This document shows positions 1-5,004 of a stretch of DNA of 6,177 nucleotides, piece by piece. Numbering within the stretch: the first letter of the stretch is position 1; every line of letters starts with the position of its first letter. The notes under the pieces are model-generated. The model was not told the origin of the DNA. It made no database searches and saw only the letters and a list, made by a program, of their open reading frames with translations. The translations under genes and the position numbers were made by a program. Source of the stretch: Elusimicrobiota bacterium (lineage in GTDB: Bacteria; Elusimicrobiota; Elusimicrobia; FEN-1173); contig JACQPF010000016.1 of the NCBI GenBank assembly GCA_016207625.1, positions 1 through 6,177 on the forward strand. The letters are read 5' to 3'.

Positions 1-627
1 GCCGAGGAAGGGCTGTCCCCGCCGGTGAAAATCCTGGAGAACGAGCGCCGAATGGACGAAGCCTCCCAGAAACATCACGAGGCGAAACTGAAGAAGAGCT
101 CCTCCGAGAAGACCCTCCAACAGCTCCAGAACGACCTGGACGTCGAAGAGCGGAACCGCCAAGTCATGGAGATCCGGGCTCCCGTGGCCGGCGTGGTGAC
201 GGAACTCAAAGTGCGCAATCCTCAAGAATACGTTCAAACCGGCCAAGTCCTGGCCGTCCTGGCCCGGGAGAAGGAGCCCCTCATCGCCAAAATACAGATC
301 AGCAGCAAGGACTCCGGCCACCTGAAACTGGGCCTGCCCGTGCGGGTCAAGGCGGACCCCTTCCCGTTCCAAGACTACGGCACCCTGTCCGGCCGCATCG
401 CCGAAATATCGCCGGATGCGCGAACCCATGAGCGCGACGGCAGCGTGTATTACGATGTCATCGTGGAGTTGGAAAGCGACCGCCTGCGTTTCGGCGCCCG
501 GCAAGTGCAGGTCAAACGCGGCCAAACGGTCGGTGCGGAGATCGTGGTGGACCGCATGCCGGTCATCATGGTCCTCCTGAAGCCTTTCCGCCGGCTCAAA
601 GGCCAGTGGAGCATCGCGGCGGACTAA
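1..627 (+). CDS. HlyD-family membrane fusion protein (type I secretion adaptor), C-terminal part
   Basis: This is the 3' part of a gene cut by the left window edge; the frame is open from base 1 and 208 residues are visible. The protein is the periplasmic adaptor that joins an inner-membrane ABC exporter to a TolC channel. The visible part begins with a charged, Glu/Lys/Gln-rich coiled-coil arm (about residues 1-55). Next comes the second half of the lipoyl-like domain with the family signature IRAPVAGVVTELKVRNPQEY (from about residue 58), where VQTGQVLAVL follows. A beta-barrel segment then carries VKADPFPFQDYGTLSGRIAEISPDA in outline (about 110-135), and the family's usual C-terminal end is present. 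The N-terminal membrane anchor lies outside the window. The GTG at base 25 is not the real start, since the arm continues upstream. The neighbouring precursor peptide and TolC gene support a peptide-export role. The cognate ABC protein is not visible. Confidence 0.9.
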   Translation, partial: AEEGLSPPVKILENERRMDEASQKHHEAKLKKSSSEKTLQQLQNDLDVEERNRQVMEIRAPVAGVVTELKVRNPQEYVQTGQVLAVLAREKEPLIAKIQISSKDSGHLKLGLPVRVKADPFPFQDYGTLSGRIAEISPDARTHERDGSVYYDVIVELESDRLRFGARQVQVKRGQTVGAEIVVDRMPVIMVLLKPFRRLKGQWSIAAD

Positions 628-628
628 A

Positions 629-649
629 ATTAATAAAAAGTTGCATGGA
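629..649 (+). promoter_or_regulatory. Conserved 21-base box upstream of precursor gene (copy A)
   Basis: An A-rich stretch followed by GTTGCATGGA begins one base after the HlyD stop codon and ends 61 bases before the precursor ATG. It matches the minus-strand copy at 3423-3443 at 20 of 21 positions; the only difference is T versus C at position 6. The shared core is AAAAAGTTGCATGGA. TTGCAT (641-646) could be a -35 element with an A-rich upstream region, and TATAAA lies downstream at 669-674. The 22-base spacer is too long for a standard sigma-70 promoter, however, so an activator site, an alternative sigma-factor promoter or an RNA element are equally possible. The repeat is seen directly; its function is inferred. 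Confidence 0.6.
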
Positions 650-710
650 TTTTCAGGCGGGCCAGGGGTATAAAACGTAAAGAAGGCGTATCCCTATCGA
701 GGCGGATTCC

Positions 711-932
711 ATGGCTCGCATTCAAATTCATGATTTGGCGGTGGAGCGGACACTGGGTAAGGAAGAACTCAAGGGCGTCAGAGGCGGTTGGTGGTGGAAT
801 CAGCCCGTCCGCTTTACCTACAACAATTGGTTCGGCGGCAACTTTTTGGCCGGCAACTTCGGCAGCGGCTTGGCCGGGAACAGCGGCTGCGGTTTAATCG
901 GAAACGCCGGGTCGGCCTTCTCCTGGCGCTAA
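711..932 (+). CDS. Double-glycine leader precursor peptide (putative RiPP or class II microcin-like)
   Basis: A 73-residue peptide with no signal sequence of the Sec type. Residues 1-26 form a leader of the pattern MxxIxIxDLxxxxxLxxEELxxVRGG, with the end seen as KEELKGVRGG. This pattern is typical of substrates of ABC exporters carrying a C39 leader peptidase, so cleavage is predicted after Gly26 (base 788). The predicted 47-residue core starts WWWNQPVRFTYNNW and becomes Gly/Asn-rich, with three 8-residue units beginning GN at residues 48, 56 and 64. There is one cysteine (Cys60), so a lanthipeptide or a disulphide-stapled bacteriocin is unlikely. The start is supported by GAGG at 699-702, 8 bases before the ATG. 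The gene sits between HlyD and TolC genes, as expected for an exported peptide. I recognise no named family for the core. The activity could be antibacterial or signalling. No immunity gene is evident. Confidence 0.85.
   Translation: MARIQIHDLAVERTLGKEELKGVRGGWWWNQPVRFTYNNWFGGNFLAGNFGSGLAGNSGCGLIGNAGSAFSWR
852..923 (+). repeat. Three tandem 8-residue (24-base) GN repeats in the peptide core
   Basis: The units are GNFGSGLA, GNSGCGLI and GNAGSAFS, encoded at 852-875, 876-899 and 900-923. A partial unit GNFLA (residues 43-47) precedes them. The protein pattern is regular but the DNA is not: the first glycine codon is GGC, GGG and GGA in the three units, and other codons differ too. The repeat is therefore old and kept at protein level rather than a fresh duplication. 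A regular GN turn every eight residues might suit a coil or beta-type fold, which is inference. Confidence 0.7.
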
Positions 933-965
933 TAGGCTAAGGGGGATCAGTTTCCAGGAAATGCG

Positions 966-985
966 GCCGGCCTGCGGCGTTTTTT
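966..985 (+). terminator. Weak terminator or attenuator candidate between peptide and TolC genes
   Basis: A short GC stem (GCCG at 966-969 with CGGC at 975-978, loop of five) is followed after one base by six T residues (980-985). The stem is only four pairs, so termination would be partial at most. It would allow more peptide mRNA than TolC mRNA from one promoter. The surrounding GGCCGGCC palindrome may give other pairings. Confidence 0.25.
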
Positions 986-1010
986 ATCAACAAGAAATGG
1001 GGGAAACGAA

Positions 1011-2570
1011 ATGGCAGGAATCCGGCCGGCCCGATGGCTGACATCGGCGGCCATCGCATGTGCTCTGGCCCTTCCTTCGCGGGCGGATGAACCGGTCGCC
1101 GTTTCCACGCAACCGGTCGCCCTTCAAGACGTGCTGTCGCAGGCCTTGGCGTCCAACACCGATATACTTGTGGAACGCCTCTCCCACCGCATCGCCCAGG
1201 CGGAAGAAGCCAAAGCTCGTTCCGCCTTCGATCCCCAAGCCTCTCTTTCCTTGAATGATAAGAGGACCCGTTCGCCTCTTTCCACGGCTGTCGACGGTCC
1301 GCAAGCGGCTTCCTCAGAAATTCAAACCGTCGATTTGACGATAAAGAAGCGATGGATCACAGGCGCCGACACCCGTCTTTCCCTCGCCGCAACCCGAACG
1401 GATGACCCCCTGAAAGGCCCTATTCTAAACCCCTATTACAACGGCGACACAAACCTCACGTTGTCCCAACCTCTGCTGAAAGGCGCCGGCGTCTTCGTCA
1501 ACCGAAGCTCCTTGGTGATCGCCCAAAAGGACGCCCGAGCCTCCCGGGCCCGTTTTGAGCAGTTGGTTATGAACACCCTTCGTGACGCGGAAAACGCTTA
1601 TTGGGACCTCTATTTGCAGTGGAACAACCTGGACGCCCAAAAAAAATCCCTGGATTCGGCCCAACGGCTCCAGGAAATGTACCGGCGGATGGCGGCCCTG
1701 CAGGCCATCTCCCGGGTGGACCTTCTGGAAACAGAAAAAGAAGTGGCGAGCCGCCGGGAGAGCCTCCTCAAAGCCTGGGAGCAAGTGGTCCAAAACGGGG
1801 CCCAGTTAAAGGGCCTCATGAACTTCAATGAAGAACCCCGGGGCCAGGAGCCCGACTTATTTCCCTCGGAAACCCCCAAGTTCAGGGAGGCGGAGTTCCT
1901 CTTGGACGAAGAAGTCGAACGCGCCCTTTTAAACCGCCGTGATTTCCAGGCCGCCAAGCTGAACGTTGAAAGCCACGAGATCCGCGTGCGTGTGGCCCGC
2001 AACGCCCTCCTACCCGCTCTCAGCCTGACGGCGGGCGCGGGAACGAACGCCCTTTCCGGAAAGAACCGTCCCCTCACGGACGCCTTGGGCAACCCCGTGA
2101 TCAGCCCCTTCGCCGGCGGCGCGGACGACTTGGCCGACCGGTTGTTGAAGGAGGACTATTACCAATGGAACATCGGCGTCACCTTGGAATTTCCCACGAC
2201 TTTCCGGGAAGCCCGGGCGGACCGGGAGCAAAAGGAAGCCGCCGCGGCCCAGGCCCTCGCCCAACTCATCCGGACCGAGCGCACCGTCATCCGGGAGGTC
2301 CGTACCGCCCTCAAGCTGATCGAAATCACGCGGCGCCGGGTCCAGGAATCCCGGGAAGCCTCCCGCCTGGCGGAACAGCAGCTTCAAGACGGCGAGCGCC
2401 AGCTCCAGCTCGGCGCCACCAACACCACCCGCGTCATCCTTTTCCTGGACGGCCTCACCACGGCCCGTCTGCGCGAGAACGACGCCCTTGTTTCCTATGT
2501 GAAGGCCCTGGTGGAATTGGAACGGGCCACCGGCGTCTTCCTCCCGGCGCGGGGAATCGAACTCAAATAA
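1011..2570 (+). CDS. TolC-family outer-membrane efflux/secretion channel
   Basis: A 519-residue protein that forms, as a trimer, the outer-membrane and periplasmic tunnel of a type I secretion machine. Residues 1-25 are a Sec signal peptide (Arg near the start, then a hydrophobic stretch ending LPSRA before DEP). Two outer-membrane-efflux-protein repeats follow. The first covers roughly residues 38-270 and includes the family's LSQPLLKGAG strand signature (151-160) and the helix with DAENAYWDLYLQ. The second covers roughly residues 300-515 and includes ALLNRRDFQAAKLNVE and a long Arg/Glu/Gln-rich helix ending VELERATGVFL. The length is somewhat above E. coli TolC. The start is supported by GGGGGA at 999-1004, six bases before ATG, and by the signal peptide. 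The gene lies 78 bases after the precursor gene and ends at a strong terminator. The peptide upstream is its likely substrate, together with the HlyD adaptor. Confidence 0.93.
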   Translation: MAGIRPARWLTSAAIACALALPSRADEPVAVSTQPVALQDVLSQALASNTDILVERLSHRIAQAEEAKARSAFDPQASLSLNDKRTRSPLSTAVDGPQAASSEIQTVDLTIKKRWITGADTRLSLAATRTDDPLKGPILNPYYNGDTNLTLSQPLLKGAGVFVNRSSLVIAQKDARASRARFEQLVMNTLRDAENAYWDLYLQWNNLDAQKKSLDSAQRLQEMYRRMAALQAISRVDLLETEKEVASRRESLLKAWEQVVQNGAQLKGLMNFNEEPRGQEPDLFPSETPKFREAEFLLDEEVERALLNRRDFQAAKLNVESHEIRVRVARNALLPALSLTAGAGTNALSGKNRPLTDALGNPVISPFAGGADDLADRLLKEDYYQWNIGVTLEFPTTFREARADREQKEAAAAQALAQLIRTERTVIREVRTALKLIEITRRRVQESREASRLAEQQLQDGERQLQLGATNTTRVILFLDGLTTARLRENDALVSYVKALVELERATGVFLPARGIELK

Positions 2571-2616
2571 AAAAACGAAGGCCGGCGGGGAATGCCCGCC
2601 GGCCTTCGCGTTTTTT
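2569..2616. terminator. Strong bidirectional intrinsic terminator
   Basis: A perfect 14-base-pair stem (2576-2589 with 2595-2608) with a five-base loop is flanked by a run of seven A on the left (2569-2575, starting inside the TolC stop codon) and six T on the right (2611-2616). It can work on both strands, which fits its place between the convergent TolC gene and the minus-strand isomerase gene. The stem reads CGAAGGCCGGCGGG on the plus strand. Confidence 0.92.
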
Positions 2617-2621
2617 CGCAG

Positions 2622-2640
2622 CCTAGGAGGCGATCCTAGG
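2622..2640. repeat. Small inverted repeat (CCTAGG) over the isomerase stop codon
   Basis: Two CCTAGG copies (2622-2627 and 2635-2640), each itself palindromic, with one extra A-T pair and a five-base loop, form a seven-pair hairpin. It overlaps the TAG stop of the minus-strand isomerase gene. No T-run follows directly, so it is not a terminator by itself. It may stabilise the mRNA end or be chance. Confidence 0.4.
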
Positions 2641-3361
2641 ACAATTTTTCCTCCAGCCAAGCCTGCCAAATGGCCTCCTCCACGTCGGGCCGCACGTCCT
2701 CCAATTTGGCCTTCCGGACCTCATGGATCTCTATGAGGATGAACTGCTTTCCCAATTCCAAAGGCCCCAAGATGTCGCCCTTTTTACCGGCGAACACCTG
2801 GCCCTGCAATTCGGCGGTCAAGTCCGATCGACGGAGAATTCCCAGGTACCCTCCGGCGTCTTTGGAAGAGGTGTCCCCTGAATGGTCCCGGGCGAGCCGG
2901 TAGAAGGCGGTCTCGCCGTCCTCCAGCTTCGCTTTCAGCTCCTGCGCCAAGGACCGGCTCTGAACGACGATCTGGGAGATTTTCACCGAGTCGTATTCCA
3001 CCCCATGTTCCGCCCAGTACTTCCCAACGCGCTCCGCGACCACCTTCTCTTTCAGCTTGTTGACCTTCACCTCCGTCTCGACGAGCGCATCGAATTCCTG
3101 GTCGGACAGCCGCGAGGCCGCCATCCAGTCCCGCGTCTCCTTGGCCGTGACGAGGTCCCGGGACTTCCGGAACTCATCCGCCGCCTTTTGAAGCTCCGCG
3201 TCCGTCACTTGGATCTTGTATTCCTCGGCGCTCTTCATCATGAGGTTGAAGACGAGGAAATCATGCACCACGTCCGCCCGCCTCTGAGCTTGAAGGAAGT
3301 CCAGAAGGGCCGCCCCATCCACTTCTTTTCCGTTGATCGATATCAGTGTCATTTGAGTCAT
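2636..3361 (-). CDS. Cytoplasmic parvulin-like (PpiC/SurA-type) protein linked to peptide maturation
   Basis: A 241-residue protein related to PpiC/SurA foldases. Residues 1-125 form a helical SurA-N-like chaperone region. Residues about 126-215 form a parvulin domain, recognised by LARDHSGDTSSKDAGGYLGI, then Phe190 and GDILGPLELG. No signal peptide is present, so it should act in the cytoplasm, unlike SurA or PrsA. The two histidines usual in the parvulin active site appear to be glutamines: SQIVV at 129-133 stands where SHILV is usual (Gln130), and GKQFI at 204-208 where GyHiI is usual (Gln206). Isomerase activity is thus doubtful and a holdase role is plausible. Parvulin-like proteins are known next to double-glycine peptide exporters, and I recall a PpiC-related putative peptide maturation family, which should be checked. 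The first ATG is chosen because GGGAGG lies five bases upstream (3367-3372 on the plus strand). Confidence 0.85.
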   Translation of the reverse strand: MTQMTLISINGKEVDGAALLDFLQAQRRADVVHDFLVFNLMMKSAEEYKIQVTDAELQKAADEFRKSRDLVTAKETRDWMAASRLSDQEFDALVETEVKVNKLKEKVVAERVGKYWAEHGVEYDSVKISQIVVQSRSLAQELKAKLEDGETAFYRLARDHSGDTSSKDAGGYLGILRRSDLTAELQGQVFAGKKGDILGPLELGKQFILIEIHEVRKAKLEDVRPDVEEAIWQAWLEEKLS

Positions 3362-3422
3362 CGTCGCCTCCCGCTTGCGAAAATATCGGATAGGCTAACT
3401 TTATCTCCTTTCACTGCATTTC

Positions 3423-3443
3423 TCCATGCAACTTTTTGTTAAT
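3423..3443 (-). promoter_or_regulatory. Conserved 21-base box upstream of isomerase gene (copy B)
   Basis: Read on the minus strand this is 20/21 identical to the box at 629-649, with the same core AAAAAGTTGCATGGA. It begins at the last base of the stop codon of the upstream gene (TGA, 3445-3443) and ends 61 bases before the isomerase ATG, the same distance as copy A from the precursor ATG. A GATAAA lies 20 bases after TTGCAT here, against TATAAA 22 bases after it in copy A. A shared promoter or regulator site is likely; the exact mechanism is unknown. Confidence 0.6.
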
Positions 3444-4345
3444 CAAAATTCGATGTTCGGGCGGAAGATTAGCTGGAAACGCTTTCGTTCCATGGTCTCC
3501 AAGGGGGCGGTGTATTTGCCCTTGGCCTGCCAGAGGAACCCCACGGCCAGGGCGGGGACGAGCTTCCTGTTTTTCAGGGGGAATTTCTTGTCGACCATGA
3601 AATCATGCTGGATGACGGAGAAATTGCTCTGGCTGAAATCATATTTGTAGGTGAACCCGCTGTTCCGGGTCCAGGAGAACCCCCGGGCGGCGTAATCCGT
3701 CCGGCTGCGGCGCAGACCGATGTAAAAGACGTCCCGAATGCCCTGCCGGGAATGGAATTTCGCCCCCACCCGGAAGCTCCAGCCCAGCTTCACGTCCGGC
3801 TTGATCCGGTCTCCCCGAACTTTCCACTCCGTCTCAATCCAGTTGTCCTTAAACAGCTCGTTCCTCTTGATGTGGTAGTTCCCGCCGCTCACCAGGTAGC
3901 CCATGTGGCCCTTCCCCTCGCCGAACTGCCGTCTTCGAGCCGGCTTGAAGTTGATGATGTTGCCGAGGAAAAGCGAAACGGCGGCGGGCTCCTCGAAACC
4001 GGTCGTCACGCTCTCCACCCAGTTCAAGTCGTCCGAGGTTTGGGCGTTGCGGTAAAAGCCCGGCGCTTGCTCTTTGAGGTAGGCGCCCAAACAGGGCAAT
4101 GGATTGACGCTGGCTTCCAGAAGCATGAAGCGGGGAACGGGCGAACTGAGGAGGAGAGTCTTGTAAATTTCCCATTCGTTGGTGTTTTCGTAAAAAGGGA
4201 TGGGGCTCGTGGTCAGGCTGACGTAGTAATCCAAAGCGGTGTAATAGGCGTCCAGTTCATAGTCGAATTCGGACGTCAACGCGGAGGCGCCGGCGGGAAG
4301 CAGGGAAATCCCCAGCGCAATCAACAGACAACGCAATCTCTTCAT
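3443..4345 (-). CDS. Secreted protein of unknown function, probable outer-membrane beta-barrel
   Basis: A 300-residue protein that I do not recognise. The start at 4345 is chosen because it gives a clear Sec signal peptide: MKRLRCLLIALGISLLPAGA, then cleavage near SA-LTSEF (after residue 22). No convincing ribosome binding site precedes it. The frame is open further upstream to 4621, but that stretch is antisense to the next gene. After a helical or mixed N-terminal half, the C-terminal half shows strand-like segments with alternating aromatic and polar residues, for example WIETEWKVRG, KLGWSFRVGAKFH, DVFYIGLRRSRTDY and RFQLIFRPNIEF. The last residue is phenylalanine, as in the C-terminal signal that the BAM complex uses. 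It lies 81 bases upstream of the isomerase gene on the same strand. A link to the peptide system is possible but not shown. Confidence 0.75.
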   Translation of the reverse strand: MKRLRCLLIALGISLLPAGASALTSEFDYELDAYYTALDYYVSLTTSPIPFYENTNEWEIYKTLLLSSPVPRFMLLEASVNPLPCLGAYLKEQAPGFYRNAQTSDDLNWVESVTTGFEEPAAVSLFLGNIINFKPARRRQFGEGKGHMGYLVSGGNYHIKRNELFKDNWIETEWKVRGDRIKPDVKLGWSFRVGAKFHSRQGIRDVFYIGLRRSRTDYAARGFSWTRNSGFTYKYDFSQSNFSVIQHDFMVDKKFPLKNRKLVPALAVGFLWQAKGKYTAPLETMERKRFQLIFRPNIEF

Positions 4346-4432
4346 GAATTCGTTACTAGCAAATATTTTCAGGGAAAGAAACAGATTGAAAAAAGATGTA
4401 AAGTACGATGGTGCAGGAACATTCATCGCCCT

Positions 4433-4438
4433 GGGAGG
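4433..4438 (+). promoter_or_regulatory. Ribosome binding site fixing the start of the RAM-domain gene
   Basis: GGGAGG lies six bases before the ATG at 4445. It decides this start over the much longer frame open upstream to 3605, which is antisense to the barrel gene. The divergent intergenic region is thus 4346-4444. I see no promoter there that I would defend. Confidence 0.8.
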
Positions 4439-4444
4439 TTCTCT

Positions 4445-4720
4445 ATGGTGACCGCTTTCATCCTGATGATCGTGCAGAGGGACAAAGTCAACGAAGTGGC
4501 CAAGACCTTGGCGGACATGAAAGGCGTTTCCGAGGTGTATTCCCTGGCCGGCAAATACGACCTCTTGGCCGTGGCGCGCGTCCAGGAGAACGAGAGCTTG
4601 GCGGAACTCGTCACCCACCACATGCTGAAAGTGGAGGGGATCATCAAATCCGAGACGTTGGTGGCTTTCCGGGTCTATTCCAAATACGACTTGGAGCGTA
4701 TGTTCTCAATCGGGACGTAG
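4445..4720 (+). CDS. Stand-alone Lrp/AsnC ligand-binding (RAM) domain protein
   Basis: A 91-residue protein made up of only the C-terminal ligand-binding domain of Lrp/AsnC regulators. The beta-alpha-beta-beta-alpha-beta RAM fold is visible: strand AFILMIVQ (4-11), helix DKVNEVAKTLADM, then the family turn GVSEVYSLAGKYDLLA (27-42), helix ESLAELVTHHMLK and the last strand SETLVAF (69-75). No helix-turn-helix DNA-binding part is present, and none is encoded directly upstream. Such single-domain proteins form oligomers and are thought to sense amino acids or other small ligands, or to partner with full-length Lrp proteins. The target is unknown. The next gene starts five bases after its stop codon, so the two are probably co-translated. 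Confidence 0.88.
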   Translation: MVTAFILMIVQRDKVNEVAKTLADMKGVSEVYSLAGKYDLLAVARVQENESLAELVTHHMLKVEGIIKSETLVAFRVYSKYDLERMFSIGT

Positions 4721-4725
4721 GCCTC

Positions 4726-4992
4726 ATGCCGGATGAAAAATCTTATGAAAGCTTGAAGGCCCGGCTGGACGCCTGCACCACCTGGCCGGCCCCGTACATG
4801 TTCAAGTTCATCGTGCCGAGCGGGCAAGTGGGCCTGGTCATCGCCCTTTTTCAAGGGAAACCCGTGGTCATCCGCGATTCGAAAAACGGCCGTTACATCA
4901 GCGTCACGGCGGAACTGGAGATGTCTTCCAGCGAAGAGGTCGTGTCCCTCTACCGAAAAGCGGCCAAAATTCGAGGCATCATATCTTTATAA
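4726..4992 (+). CDS. DUF493/YbeD-like small protein
   Basis: An 88-residue protein with the DUF493 outline: a short N-terminal helix, then the conserved WPAPYMFKFIVP (20-31), a middle strand pair with GKPVVIRDSKNGRYISVTAE (44-63), and a helix SSSEEVVSLYRKAAKIRGII to the end. The E. coli member, YbeD, has an ACT-like fold similar to the regulatory domain of phosphoglycerate dehydrogenase; its role is not well defined. The ATG at 4726 is the only reasonable start. A GGGA (4712-4715) just before the upstream stop codon may act as a weak ribosome binding site, so translation is probably coupled to the RAM-domain gene. The next gene starts 12 bases after this one. Confidence 0.8.
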   Translation: MPDEKSYESLKARLDACTTWPAPYMFKFIVPSGQVGLVIALFQGKPVVIRDSKNGRYISVTAELEMSSSEEVVSLYRKAAKIRGIISL

Positions 4993-5004
4993 CGGAATAC
5001 AACA

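Noticed and set aside
25..27. GTG as start of the HlyD gene
   Set aside because: The frame is open to base 1 and the coiled-coil arm of the family continues upstream; the gene is simply cut by the window edge.
641..674. A standard sigma-70 promoter TTGCAT - TATAAA
   Set aside because: The spacer is 22 bases (20 at the other copy), outside the usual 16-19, so I list the box as regulatory without naming the sigma factor. It also lacks the GG/GC pair spacing of sigma-54.
965..1031. Two GGCCGGCC palindromes (965-972 and 1024-1031) as a repeat element
   Set aside because: They are short, expected in GC-rich DNA, and the second lies in coding sequence of the TolC signal peptide.
2010..2669. Minus-strand open frame across the TolC 3' end and terminator
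   Set aside because: It runs through the strong terminator hairpin and overlaps well-supported genes on both sides.
2882..3442. Plus-strand open frame antisense to the isomerase gene
   Set aside because: There is no ribosome binding site or recognisable domain, and the minus-strand protein is clearly a parvulin-like protein.
3605..4444. Long plus-strand open frame in front of the RAM-domain gene
   Set aside because: It is antisense to the secreted barrel candidate, has no domain-like sequence, and a good GGGAGG plus ATG at 4445 marks the real start.
4346..4621. Minus-strand extension of the barrel gene up to 4621
   Set aside because: It would bury a clear signal peptide and overlap the RAM-domain gene in antisense; the start at 4345 explains the protein better.
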